Assembly (NCBI RefSeq): GCF_051014685.1
Contig: NW_027478523.1
Coordinates: 992,001 to 1,056,000, forward strand
Origin: Ptiloglossa arizonensis
Lineage: Eukaryota > Arthropoda > Insecta > Hymenoptera > Colletidae
Reading direction: 5' to 3'
DNA: 64,000 bases
Shown piece after piece: positions 9,801 to 22,573 of the stretch. The position numbers and the translations under genes were made by a program. The stretch's first letter is position 1, and the number at the start of each line of letters is the position of its first letter. The notes under the pieces are model-generated. The model had not been told where the DNA came from. It worked only from the letters and a program-made list of their open reading frames with translations, and searched no databases.

Positions 9801-11550
9801 TAACTAGAACGGCCTAGGGGAAAAGTGCGCATACCGTTGTAATCGGGCGAGTTTCTACTTTCAGATGCAACAGAAATTTTGCGGATTGATCAATCCGTTC
9901 GCGAGATATGGCAGTTTGGAGATAAGAAACGCTTGAGAAACTCAAAATTTTCGCAGTTCTGATGCTCGAAACGAGTAACTAGAGCGGCCTAGGGGAAAAG
10001 TACGCACACCGTTGTAATCGGGCGAGTTTCTACTTTCAGATGCAACAGAAATTTTGCGGATTGGTCAATCCGTTCGCGAGATATGGCAGTTTGGAGGTAA
10101 GAAACGCTTGAGAAACTCAAAATTTTCGCAGTTCTGATGCTCGAAACGAATAACTAGAACGGCCTAGGGGAAAAGTACGCATACCGATGTAATCGGGCGA
10201 GTTTCTACTTTCAGATGCAACAGAAATTTTGGGGATTGGTCAATCTGTTTGCGAGATGTGGCAGTTTGGAGGTAAGAAACGCTTGAGAAACTCAAGATTT
10301 TCGCAGTTCTGATGCTCGAAACGAATAACTGGAACGGCCTAGGGGAAAACTACACAAACCGTTGTAATCGGGCGAGTTTCTACTTTCAGATACAACAGAA
10401 ATTTTGCGGATTGGTCAATCCGTTCGCGAGATATGGCAGTTTGGAGGTAAGAAACGCTTGAGAAACTCAAAATTTTCGCAGTTCTGATGCTCGAAACGAC
10501 TAACTAGAACGGCCTAGGGGAAAAGTACGCATACCGATGTAATCGGGCGAGTTTCTACTTTCAGATGCAACAGAAATTTTGGGGATTGGTCAATCTGTTC
10601 GCGTGATATGGCAGTTTGGAGGTAAGAAACGCTTGAGAAACTCAAAATTTTCGCAGTTCTGATGCTCGAAACAAATAACTAGAACGGCCTAGGGGAAAAC
10701 TACACCTACCTTTGTAATCGGGTGAGTTTCTACTTTCAGATGCAACAGAAATTTTGCGGATTGGTCAATCCGTTCGCGAGATATGGCAGTTTGGAGGTAA
10801 GAAACGCTTGAGAAACTCAAAATTTTCGCAGTTCTGATGCTCGAAACGAGTAACTAGAACGGCCTAGGGGAAAACTACACTTACCGCTGTAATCGGGCGA
10901 GTTTCTACTTTCAGATGCAATAGAAATTTTGCGGATCGGTCAATCCGTTCGCGAGATATGGCAGTTTGGAGGTAAAAAACGCTTGAGAAACTCAAAATTT
11001 TCGCAGTTCTGATGCTCGAAATGAATAACTGGGACGGCCTAGGGGAAAACTACACATACCGTTGTAATCGGGCGAGTTTCTACTTTCAGATGCAACAGAG
11101 ATTTTGCGGATTGGTCAATCCGTTCGCGAGATATGGCAGTTTGGAGGTAAGAAACGCTTGAGAAACTCAAAATTTTCGCAGTTCTGATGCTCGAAACGAA
11201 TAACTAGAACGGCCTAGGGGAAAACTACACCTACCGTTGTAATCGGGCGAGTTTCTACTTTCAGATGCAACAGAAATTTTGCGGATTGGTCAATCCGTTC
11301 GCGAGATATGGCAGTTTGGAGGTAAGAAACGCTTGAGAAACTCAAAGTTTTCGCAGTTCTGATGCTCGAAACGAATAACTAGAACGGCCTAGGGGAAATG
11401 TACGCATGCCGATGTAATCGGGCGAGTTTCTACTTTCAGATGCAACAGAAATTTTGCGGATTGGTCAATCCGTTCGCGAGATATGGCAGTTTGGAGGTAA
11501 GAAACGCTTGAGAAACTCAAAATTTTCGCAGTTCTGATGCTCGACACGAA
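9801..11550 (+). repeat. 10-mer higher-order repeat, copy 1 (1,750 bp)
   Basis: Ten monomers, starting at 9801 (ttgatcaatccg), 9976 (gtacgcacacc), 10151 (ttttgggg, tttgcgagatgtgg), 10326 (acacaaacc), 10501 (ttttgggg, gcgtgatatgg), 10676 (acaaataact, acctacctttg), 10851 (cttaccgctg, gcaatag), 11026 (tgggac, cagagatttt), 11201 (caaagtttt) and 11376 (aaatgtacgcatgcc). The order repeats exactly 1,750 bp downstream. Confidence 0.93.
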
Positions 11551-13300
11551 TAACTAGAACGGCCTAGGGGAAAAGTGCGCATACCGTTGTAATCGGGCGA
11601 GTTTCTACTTTCAGATGCAACAGAAATTTTGCGGATTGATCAATCCGTTCGCGAGATATGGCAGTTTGGAGATAAGAAACGCTTGAGAAACTCAAAATTT
11701 TCGCAGTTCTGATGCTCGAAACGAGTAACTAGAGCGGCCTAGGGGAAAAGTACGCACACCGTTGTAATCGGGCGAGTTTCTACTTTCAGATGCAACAGAA
11801 ATTTTGCGGATTGGTCAATCCGTTCGCGAGATATGGCAGTTTGGAGGTAAGAAACGCTTGAGAAACTCAAAATTTTCGCAGTTCTGATGCTCGAAACGAA
11901 TAACTAGAACGGCCTAGGGGAAAAGTACGCATACCGATGTAATCGGGCGAGTTTCTACTTTCAGATGCAACAGAAATTTTGGGGATTGGTCAATCTGTTT
12001 GCGAGATGTGGCAGTTTGGAGGTAAGAAACGCTTGAGAAACTCAAGATTTTCGCAGTTCTGATGCTCGAAACGAATAACTGGAACGGCCTAGGGGAAAAC
12101 TACACAAACCGTTGTAATCGGGCGAGTTTCTACTTTCAGATACAACAGAAATTTTGCGGATTGGTCAATCCGTTCGCGAGATATGGCAGTTTGGAGGTAA
12201 GAAACGCTTGAGAAACTCAAAATTTTCGCAGTTCTGATGCTCGAAACGACTAACTAGAACGGCCTAGGGGAAAAGTACGCATACCGATGTAATCGGGCGA
12301 GTTTCTACTTTCAGATGCAACAGAAATTTTGGGGATTGGTCAATCTGTTCGCGTGATATGGCAGTTTGGAGGTAAGAAACGCTTGAGAAACTCAAAATTT
12401 TCGCAGTTCTGATGCTCGAAACAAATAACTAGAACGGCCTAGGGGAAAACTACACCTACCTTTGTAATCGGGTGAGTTTCTACTTTCAGATGCAACAGAA
12501 ATTTTGCGGATTGGTCAATCCGTTCGCGAGATATGGCAGTTTGGAGGTAAGAAACGCTTGAGAAACTCAAAATTTTCGCAGTTCTGATGCTCGAAACGAG
12601 TAACTAGAACGGCCTAGGGGAAAACTACACTTACCGCTGTAATCGGGCGAGTTTCTACTTTCAGATGCAATAGAAATTTTGCGGATCGGTCAATCCGTTC
12701 GCGAGATATGGCAGTTTGGAGGTAAAAAACGCTTGAGAAACTCAAAATTTTCGCAGTTCTGATGCTCGAAATGAATAACTGGGACGGCCTAGGGGAAAAC
12801 TACACATACCGTTGTAATCGGGCGAGTTTCTACTTTCAGATGCAACAGAGATTTTGCGGATTGGTCAATCCGTTCGCGAGATATGGCAGTTTGGAGGTAA
12901 GAAACGCTTGAGAAACTCAAAATTTTCGCAGTTCTGATGCTCGAAACGAATAACTAGAACGGCCTAGGGGAAAACTACACCTACCGTTGTAATCGGGCGA
13001 GTTTCTACTTTCAGATGCAACAGAAATTTTGCGGATTGGTCAATCCGTTCGCGAGATATGGCAGTTTGGAGGTAAGAAACGCTTGAGAAACTCAAAGTTT
13101 TCGCAGTTCTGATGCTCGAAACGAATAACTAGAACGGCCTAGGGGAAATGTACGCATGCCGATGTAATCGGGCGAGTTTCTACTTTCAGATGCAACAGAA
13201 ATTTTGCGGATTGGTCAATCCGTTCGCGAGATATGGCAGTTTGGAGGTAAGAAACGCTTGAGAAACTCAAAATTTTCGCAGTTCTGATGCTCGACACGAA
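11551..13300 (+). repeat. 10-mer higher-order repeat, copy 2 (1,750 bp)
   Basis: Repeats copy 1 with all private marks, including acaaataact near 12421 and cagagatttt near 12846. No difference found by eye. The next monomer (13301) carries ctagac instead of gtgcgc, so the tandem stops here after two units. Confidence 0.93.
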
Positions 13301-16300
13301 TAACTAGAACGGCCTAGGGGAAAACTAGACATACCGTTGTAATCGGGCGAGTTTCTACTTTCAGATGCAACAGAAATTTTGCGGATTGGTCACTCCGTTC
13401 GCGAGATATGGAAGTTTGGAGGTAAGAAACGCTTGAGAAACTCAAGATTTTCGCAGTTCTGATGCTCGAAACGAATAAATGGAACGGCCTAGGGGAAAAC
13501 TACACAAACCGTTGTAATCGGGCGAGTTTCTACTTTCAGATACAACAGAAATTTTGCGGATTGGTCAATCCGTTCGCGAGATATGGCAGTTTGGAGGTAA
13601 GAAACGCTTGAGAAACTCAAAATTTTCGCAGTTCTGATGCTCGAAACGACTAACTAGAACGGCCTAGGGGAAAAGTACGCATACCGATGTAATCGGGCGA
13701 GTTTCTACTTTCAGATGCAACAGAAATTTTGGGGATTGGTCAATCTGTTTGCGAGATGTGGCAGTTTGGAGGTAAGAAACGCTTGAGAAACTCAAGATTT
13801 TCGCAGTTCTGATGCTCGAAACGAATAACTGGAACGGCCTAGGGGAAAACTACACAAACCGTTGTAATCGGGCGAGTTTCTACTTTCAGATACAACAGAA
13901 ATTTTGCGGATTGGTCAATCCGTTCGCGATATATGGCAGTTTGGAGGTAAGAAACGCTTGAGAAACTCAAAATTTTCGCAGTTCTGATGCTCGAAACGAC
14001 TAACTAGAACGGCCTAGGGGAAAAGTACGCATACCGATGTAATCGGGCGAGTTTCTACTTTCAGATGCAACAGAAATTTTGGGGATTGGTCAATCTGTTC
14101 GCGTGATATGGCAGTTTGGAGGTAAGAAACGCTTGAGAAACTCAAAATTTTCGCAGTTCTGATGCTCGAAACGAATAACTAGAACGGCCTAGGGGAAAAC
14201 TACACCTACCTTTGTAATCGGGTGAGTTTCTACTTTCAGATGCAACAGAAATTTTGCGGATTGGTCAATCCGTTCGCGAGATATGGCAGTTTGGAGGTAA
14301 GAAACGCTTGAGAAACTCAAAATTTTCGCAGTTCTGATGCTCGAAATGAATAACTGGGACGGCCTAGGGGAAAACTACACATACCGTTGTAATCGGGCGA
14401 GTTTCTACTTTCAGATGCAACAGAGATTTTGCGGATTGGTCAATCCGTTCGCGAGATATGGCAGTTTGGAGGTAAGAAACGCTTGAGAAACTCAAAATTT
14501 TCGCAGTTCTGATGCTCGAAACGAATAACTAGAACGGCCTAGGGGAAAACTACACCTACCGTTGTAATCGGGCGAGTTTCTACTTTCAGATGCAACAGAA
14601 ATTTTGCGGATTGGTCAATCCGTTCGCGAGATATGGCAGTTTGGAGGTAAGAAACGCTTGAGAAACTCAAAGTTTTCGCAGTTCTGATGCTCGAAACGAA
14701 TAACTAGAACGGCCTAGGGGAAATGTACGCATGCCGATGTAATCGGGCGAGTTTCTACTTTCAGATGCAACAGAAATTTTGCGGATTGGTCAATCCGTTC
14801 GCGAGATATGGCAGTTTGGAGGTAAGAAACGCTTGAGAAACTCAAAATTTTCGCAGTTCTGATGCTCGACACGAATAACTAGAACGGCCTAGGGGAAAAC
14901 TAGACATACCGTTGTAATCGGGCGAGTTTCTACTTTCAGATGCAACAGAAATTTTGCGGATTGGTCACTCCGTTCGCGAGATATGGAAGTTTGGAGGTAA
15001 GAAACGCTTGAGAAACTCAAGATTTTCGCAGTTCTGATGCTCGAAACGAATAACTGGAACGGCCTAGGGGAAAACTACACAAACCGTTGTAATCGGGCGA
15101 GTTTCTACTTTCAGATACAACAGAAATTTTGCGGATTGGTCAATCCGTTCGCGAGATATGGCATTTTGGAGGTAAGAAACGCTTGAGAAACTCAAAATTT
15201 TCGCAGTTCTGATGCTCGAAACGACTAACTAGAACGGCCTAGGGGAAAAGTACGCATACCGATGTAATCGGGCGAGTTTCTACTTTCAGATGCAACAGAA
15301 ATTTTGGGGATTGGTCAATCTGTTCGCGTGATATGGCAGTTTGGAGGTAAGAAACGCTTGAGAAACTCAAAATTTTCGCAGTTCTGATGCTCGAAACGAA
15401 TAACTAGAACGGCCTAGGGGAAAACTACACCTACCTTTGTAATCGGGTGAGTTTCTACTTTCAGATGCAACAGAAATTTTGCGGATTGGTCAATCCGTTC
15501 GCGAGATATGGCAGTTTGGAGGTAAGAAACGCTTGAGAAACTCAAAATTTTCGCAGTTCTGATGCTCGAAACGAGTAACTAGAGCGGCCTAGGGGAAAAC
15601 TACACTTACCGCTGTAATCGGGCGAGTTTCTACTTTCAGATGCAATAGAAATTTTGCGGATCGGTCAATCCGTTCGCGAGATATGGCAGTTTGGAGGTAA
15701 AAAACGCTTGAGAAACTCAAAATTTTCGCAGTTCTGATGCTCGAAATGAATAACTGGGACGGCCTAGGGGAAAACTACACATACCGTTGTAATCGGGCGA
15801 GTTTCTACTTTCAGATGCAACAGAGATTTTGCGGATTGGTCAATCCGTTCGCGAGATATGGCAGTTTGGAGGTAAGAAACGCTTGAGAAACTCAAAATTT
15901 TCGCAGTTCTGATGCTCGAAACGAATAACTAGAACGGCCTAGGGGAAAAGTACGCATACCGATGTAATCGGGCGAGTTTCTACTTTCAGATGCAACAGAA
16001 ATTTTGGGGATTGGTCAATCCGTTCGCGAGATATGGCAGTTTGGAGGTAAGAAACGCTTGAGAAACTCAAAATTTTGGCAGTTCTGATGCTCGAAACGAA
16101 TAACTAGAACGGACTAGGGGAAAACTACACCCTCCGTTGTAATCGGGCGAGTTTCTACTTTCAGATGCAACAGAAATTTTGCGGATTGGTCAATCCGTTC
16201 GCGAGATATGGCAGTTTGGAGGTAAGAAACGCTTGAGAAACTCAAAATTTTCGCAGTTCTGATGCTCGAAACGAATAACTGGAACGGCCTAGGGGAAAAC

Positions 16301-19300
16301 TACACATACCGTTGTAATCGGGCGAGTTTCTACTTTCAGATACAACAGAAATTTTGCGGATTGGGCAATCCGTTCGCGAGATGTGGCAGTTTGGAGGTAA
16401 GAAACGCTTGAGAAACTCAAAATTTTCGCAGTTCTGATGCTCGAAACGAATAACTAGAACGGCCTAGGGGAAAACTACACCCACCGTTGTAATCGGGCGA
16501 GTTTCTACTTTCAGATGCAACAGAAATTTTGCGGATTGGTCAATCCGTTCGCGAGATATGGCAGTTTGGAGGTAAGAAACGCTTGAGAAACTCAAAGTTT
16601 TCGCAGTTCTGATGCTCGAAACGAATAACTAGAACGGCCTAGGGGAAATGTACGCATGCCGATGTAATCGGGCGAGTTTCTACTTTCAGATGCAACAGAA
16701 ATTTTGCGGATTGGTCAATCCGTTCGCGAGATATGGCAGTTTGGAGGTAAGAAACGCTTGAGAAACTCAAAATTTTCGCAGTTCTGATGCTCGACACGAA
16801 TAACTAGAACGGCCTAGGGGAAAACTAGACATACCGTTGTAATCGGGCGAGTTTCTACTTTCAGATGCAACAGAAATTTTGCGGATTGGTCACTCCGTTC
16901 GCGAGATATGGAAGTTTGGAGGTAAGAAACGCTTGAGAAACTCAAAATTTTCGCAGTTCTGATGCTCGAAACGAGTAACTAGTACGGCCTAGGGGAAAAG
17001 TACGCATACCGATGTAATCGGGCGAGTTTCTACTTTCAGATGCAACAGAAATTTTGCGGATTGGTCAATCCGTTCGCGAGATATGGCAGTATGGAGATAA
17101 GAAACGCTTGAGAAACTCAAAATTTTCGCAGTTCTGATGCTCGAAACGAATATCTAGAACAGCCTAGGGGAAAAGTGCGCATACCGATGTAATCGGGCGA
17201 GTTTCTACTTTCAGATGCAACAGAAATTTTGCGGATTGGTCAATCCGTTCGCGAGATATGGCAGTTTGGAGGTAAGAAACGCTTGAGAAACTCAAAATTT
17301 TCGCAGTTCTGATGCTCGAAACGAATAACTAGAACGGCCTAGGGGAAAACTACACCTACCTTTGTAATCGGGTGAGTTTCTACTTTCAGATGCAACAGAA
17401 ATTTTGCGGATTGGTCAATCCGTTCGCGAGATATGGCAGTTTGGAGGTAAGAAACGCTTGAGAAACTCAAAATTTTCGCAGTTCTGATGCTCGAAACGAG
17501 TAACTAGAGCGGCCTAGGGGAAAACTACACTTACCGCTGTAATCGGGCGAGTTTCTACTTTCAGATGCAATAGAAATTTTGCGGATCGGTCAATCCGTTC
17601 GCGAGATATGGCAGTTTGGAGGTAAAAAACGCTTGAGAAACTCAAAATTTTCGCAGTTCTGATGCTCGAAATGAATAACTGGGACGGCCTAGGGGAAAAC
17701 TACACATACCGTTGTAATCGGGCGAGTTTCTACTTTCAGATGCAACAGAGATTTTGCGGATTGGTCAATCCGTTCGCGAGATATGGCAGTTTGGAGGTAA
17801 GAAACGCTTGAGAAACTCAAAATTTTCGCAGTTCTGATGCTCGAAACGAATAACTAGAACGGCCTAGGGGAAAACTACACCTACCGTTGTAATCGGGCGA
17901 GTTTCTACTTTCAGATGCAACAGAAATTTTGCGGATTGGTCAATCCGTTCGTGAGATATGGCAGTTTGGAGGTAAGAAACGCTTGAGAAACTCAAGATTT
18001 TCGCAGTTCTGATGCTCGAAACGAATAACTGGAACGGCCTAGGGGAAAACTACACAAACCGTTGTAATCGGGCGAGTTTCTACTTTCAGATACAACAGAA
18101 ATTTTGCGGATTGGTCAATCCGTTCGCGAGATATGGCAGTTTGGAGGTAAGAAACGCTTGAGAAACTCAAAATTTTCGCAGTTCTGATGCTCGAAACGAC
18201 TAACTAGAACGGCCTAGGGGAAAAGTACGCATACCGATGTAATCGGGCGAGTTTCTACTTTCAGATGCAACAGAAATTTTGGGGATTGGTCAATCTGTTC
18301 GCGTGATATGGCAGTTTGGAGGTAAGAAACGCTTGAGAAACTCAAAATTTTCGCAGTTCTGATGCTCGAAACGAATAACTAGAACGGCCTAGGGGAAAAC
18401 TACACCTACCTTTGTAATCGGGTGAGTTTCTACTTTCAGATGCAACAGAAATTTTGCGGATTGGTCAATCCGTTCGCGAGATATGGCAGTTTGGAGGTAA
18501 GAAACGCTTGAGAAACTCAAAATTTTCGCAGTTCTGATGCTCGAAACGAGTAACTAGAGCGGCCTAGGGGAAAACTACACTTACCGCTGTAATCGGGCGA
18601 GTTTCTACTTTCAGATGCAATAGAAATTTTGCGGATCGGTCAATCCGTTCGCGAGATATGGCAGTTTGGAGGTAAAAAACGCTTGAGAAACTCAAAATTT
18701 TCGCAGTTCTGATGCTCGAAATGAATAACTGGGACGGCCTAGGGGAAAACTACACGTACCGTTGTAATCGGGCGAGTTTCTACTTTCAGATGCAACAGAA
18801 ATTTTGCGGATTGGTCAATCCGTTCGCGAGATATGGCAGTTTGGAGGTAAGAAACGCTTGAGAAACTCAAAGTTTTCGCAGTTCTGATGCTCGAAACGAA
18901 TAACTAGAACGGCCTAGGGGAAATGTACGCATGCCGATGTAATCGGGCGAGTTTCTACTTTCAGATGCAACAGAAATTTTGCGGATTGGTCAATCCGTTC
19001 GCGAGATATGGCAGTTTGGAGGTAAGAAACGCTTGAGAAACTCAAAATTTTCGCCGTTCTGATGCTCGAAACGAATAACTAGAACGGCCTAGCGGAGAAG
19101 TACGCATACCGTTGTAATCGGGCGAGTTTCTACTTTCAGAAGCAACAGAAATTTTGCGGATTGGTCAATCCGTTCGCGAGATATGGCAGTTTGGAGGTAA
19201 GAAACGCTTGAGAAACTCAAAATTTTCGCAGTTCTGATGCTCGAAACGAATAATTAGAACGGCCTAGGGGAAAAGTGCGCATACCGTTGTAATCGGGCGA

Positions 19301-20123
19301 GTTTCTACTTTCAGAAGCAACAGAAATTTTGCGGATTGGTCAATCCGTTCGCGAGATATGGCAGTTTGGAGGTAAGAAACGCTTGAGAAACTCAAAATTT
19401 TCGCAGTTCTGATGCTCGAAATGAATAACTGGAACGGCCTAGGGGAAAAGTGCGCAAACCTTTGTAATCGGGCGAGTTTCTACTTTCAGATGCAACAGAA
19501 ATTACGCGGATTGATCAATCCGTTCGCGAGATATGGCAGTTTGCAGATAAGAAACGCTTGAGAAACTCAAAATTTTCGCAGTTCTGATGCTCGAAACGAA
19601 TAACTAGAACGGCCTAGGGGAAGAGTGCGCATACCGTTGTAATCGGGCGAGTTTCTACTTTCAGATGCAACAGAAATTTTGCGGATTGGTCAATCCGTTT
19701 GCGAGATGTGGCAGTTTGGAGGTAAGAAACGCTTGAGAAACTCAAAATTTTCGCAGTTCTGATGCTCGAAACGAGTAACTAGGCGCCCTAGGGGAAAATT
19801 GCACCTACCGTTGTAATCGGGCGAGTTTCTACTTTCAGATGCAACAGAAATTTTTCGGATCGGTCAATCCGTTCGCGAGATATGGCAGTTTGGAGGTAAG
19901 AAACGCTTGAGAAACTCAAAATTTTCGCAGTTCTGATGCTCGAAACGAGTAACTAGTACGGCCTAGGGGAAAGTACGCATACCGTTGTAATCGGGCGAGT
20001 TTCTACTTTCAGATGCAACAGAAATTTTGCGGATTGGTCAATCCGTTCGCGAGATATGGCAGTTTGGGGGTAAGAAACGCTTGAGAAACTCAAAATTTTG
20101 GCAGTTCTGATGCTCGAAACGAA
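13301..20123 (+). repeat. Shuffled mosaic of 10-mer and 17-mer cassettes
   Basis: Thirty-nine monomers with no single repeating order. The cassette [acacaaacc][gcgtgatatgg][acctacctttg][cttaccgctg][tgggac] occurs complete at 15051-15925 and 18026-18900, and without its cttaccgctg member at 13826-14525. The cassette [caaagttt][aaatgtacgc][ctagac] occurs at 14526-15050 and 16451-16975. 16101-16450 is an early copy of the accctcc and gggcaatcc dimer that dominates the next block. From 19076 to 20123 the types are cggag, taattag, gtgcgcaaacctttg, gaagagtgcgc, gcgccc and tagtacgg, an order recurring near 34644-35691. Nothing but satellite is present. Confidence 0.85.
19776..20123 (+). repeat. Pair of 174-bp monomers (gcgccc type, then tagtacgg short type)
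   Basis: The first monomer has gcgccctagggg in place of gagcggcctagggg (one base short); the second has ggggaaagtacgc in place of ggggaaaagtacgc. The two occur side by side again at 26074, 27297, 28870, 35344, 36917, 41989, 43385, 46883, 54404 and 59126. The pair is a stable two-monomer marker that travels as a unit. gcgccc monomers without the partner lie at 2277, 5252, 38490, 49681 and 53880. Confidence 0.9.
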
Positions 20124-21698
20124 TAACTAGAACGGACTAGGGGAAAACTACACCCTCCGTTGTAATCGGGCGAGTTTCTACTTTCAGATGCAACAGAAAT
20201 TTTGCGGATTGGTCAATCCGTTCGCGAGATATGGCAGTTTGGAGGTAAGAAACGCTTGAGAAACTCAAAATTTTCGCAGTTCTGATGCTCGAAACGAATA
20301 ACTGGAACGGCCTAGGGGAAAACTACACATACCGTTGTAATCGGGCGAGTTTCTACTTTCAGATACAACAGAAATTTTGCGGATTGGGCAATCCGTTCGC
20401 GAGATGTGGCAGTTTGGAGGTAAGAAACGCTTGAGAAACTCAAAATTTTCGCAGTTCTGATGCTCGAAACGAATGACTAGAACGGCCTAGCGGAGAAGTA
20501 CGCATACCGTTGTAATCGGGCGAGTTTCTACTTTCAGAAGCAACAGAAATTTTGCGGATTGGTCAATCCGTTCGCGAGATATGGCAGTTTGGGGGTAAGA
20601 AACGCTTGAGAAACTCAAAATTTTGGCAGTTCTGATGCTCGAAACGAATAACTAGAACGGACTAGGGGAAAACTACACCCTCCGTTGTAATCGGGCGAGT
20701 TTCTACTTTCAGATGCAACAGAAATTTTGCGGATTGGTCAATCCGTTCGCGAGATATGGCAGTTTGGAGGTAAGAAACGCTTGAGAAACTCAAAATTTTC
20801 GCAGTTCTGATGCTCGAAACGAATAACTGGAACGGCCTAGGGGAAAACTACACATACCGTTGTAATCGGGCGAGTTTCTACTTTCAGATACAACAGAAAT
20901 TTTGCGGATTGGGCAATCCGTTCGCGAGATGTGGCAGTTTGGAGGTAAGAAACGCTTGAGAAACTCAAAATTTTCGCAGTTCTGATGCTCGAAACGAATG
21001 ACTAGAACGGCCTAGCGGAGAAGTACGCATACCGTTGTAATCGGGCGAGTTTCTACTTTCAGAAGCAACAGAAATTTTGCGGATTGGTCAATCCGTTCGC
21101 GAGATATGGCAGTTTGGGGGTAAGAAACGCTTGAGAAACTCAAAATTTTGGCAGTTCTGATGCTCGAAACGAATAACTAGAACGGACTAGGGGAAAACTA
21201 CACCCTCCGTTGTAATCGGGCGAGTTTCTACTTTCAGATGCAACAGAAATTTTGCGGATTGGTCAATCCGTTCGCGAGATATGGCAGTTTGGAGGTAAGA
21301 AAAGCTTGAGAAACTCAAAATTTTCGCAGTTCTGATGCTCGAAACGAATAACTGGAACGGCCTAGGGGAAAACTACACATACCGTTGTAATCGGGCGAGT
21401 TTCTACTTTCAGATACAACAGAAATTTTGCGGATTGGGCAATCCGTTCGCGAGATGTGGCAGTTTGGAGGTAAGAAACGCTTGAGAAACTCAAAATTTTC
21501 GCAGTTCTGATGCTCGAAACGAATGACTAGAACGGCCTAGCGGAGAAGTACGCATACCGTTGTAATCGGGCGAGTTTCTACTTTCAGATGCAACAGAAAT
21601 TTTGCGGATTGGTCGATCCGTTCGCGAGATATGGCAGTTTGGAAGTAAGAAACGCTTGAGAAACTCAAAATTTTCGCAGTTCTGATGCTCGAAACTAA
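20124..21698 (+). repeat. 525-bp trimer run nested in the 14-mer
   Basis: Two full trimers (20124-20648 and 20649-21173) and a third (21174-21698) whose last monomer switches from gaagcaac to gatgcaac and ggtcgatccg. The same nested run is at 22574-24148. Trimer amplification must precede the 14-mer duplication, because both 14-mers carry it. Confidence 0.9.
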
Positions 21699-22573
21699 TA
21701 ACTAGAACGGCCCAGGGGAAAAGTGCGCATACCATTGTAATCGGGCGAGTTTCTACTTTCAAATGCAACAGATATTTTGCGGATTGGTCAATCCGTTCGC
21801 GAGATATGGCAGTTTGGGGGTAAGAAACGCTTGAGAAACTCAAAATTTTCGCAGTTCTGATGCTCGAAACGAATGACTAGAACGGCCTAGCGGAGAAGTA
21901 CGCATACCGTTGTAATCGGGCGAGTTTCTACTTTCAGAAGCAACAGAAATTTTGCGGATTGGTCAATCCGTTCGCGAGATATGGCAGTTTGGAGGTAAGA
22001 AACGCTTGAGAAACTCAAAATTTTCGCAGTTCTGATGCTCGACACGAATAACTAGAACGGCCTAGGGGAAAAGTGCGCATACCGTTGTAATCGGGCGAGT
22101 TTCTACTTTCAGATGCAACAGAAATTTTGCGGATTGATCAATCCGGTCGCGAGATATGGCAGTTTGGAGATAAGAAACGCTTGAGAAACTCAAAATTTTC
22201 GCAGTTCTGATGCTCGAAACGAGTAACTAGAGCGGCCTAGGGGAAAAGTACGCACACCGTTGTAATCGGGCGAGTTTCTACTTTCAGATGCAACAGAAAT
22301 TTTGCGGATTGGTCAATCCGTTCGCGAGATATGGCAGTTTGGAGGTAAGAAACGCTTAAGAAACTCAAAATTTTCGCAGTTCTGATGCTCGAAACGAATA
22401 ACTAGAACGGCCTAGGAGAAAACTACACCTACCGTTGTAATCGGGTGAGTTTCTACTTTCAGATGCAACAGATATTTTGCGGAATGGTCAATCCGTTCGC
22501 GAGATATGGCAGTTTGGAGGTAAGAAACGCTTGAGAAACTCAAAATTTTGGCAGTTCTGATGCTCGAAACGAA
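20124..22573 (+). repeat. 14-mer higher-order repeat, copy 1 (2,450 bp)
   Basis: Fourteen monomers, beginning with two and two-thirds rounds of a trimer [ggactagg, accctcc][taactgg, gggcaatcc][tgact, agcggagaagtacgc] at 20124, 20649 and 21174. Then come 21524 (ggtcgatccg), 21699 (gcccagg, accattg), 21874 (cggag), 22049 (aatccggtcgcg), 22224 (gcttaag) and 22399 (ctaggagaaaac, gcggaatgg). The private mark aaaagcttgag (a HindIII site) near 21302 returns 2,450 bp later. Confidence 0.94.
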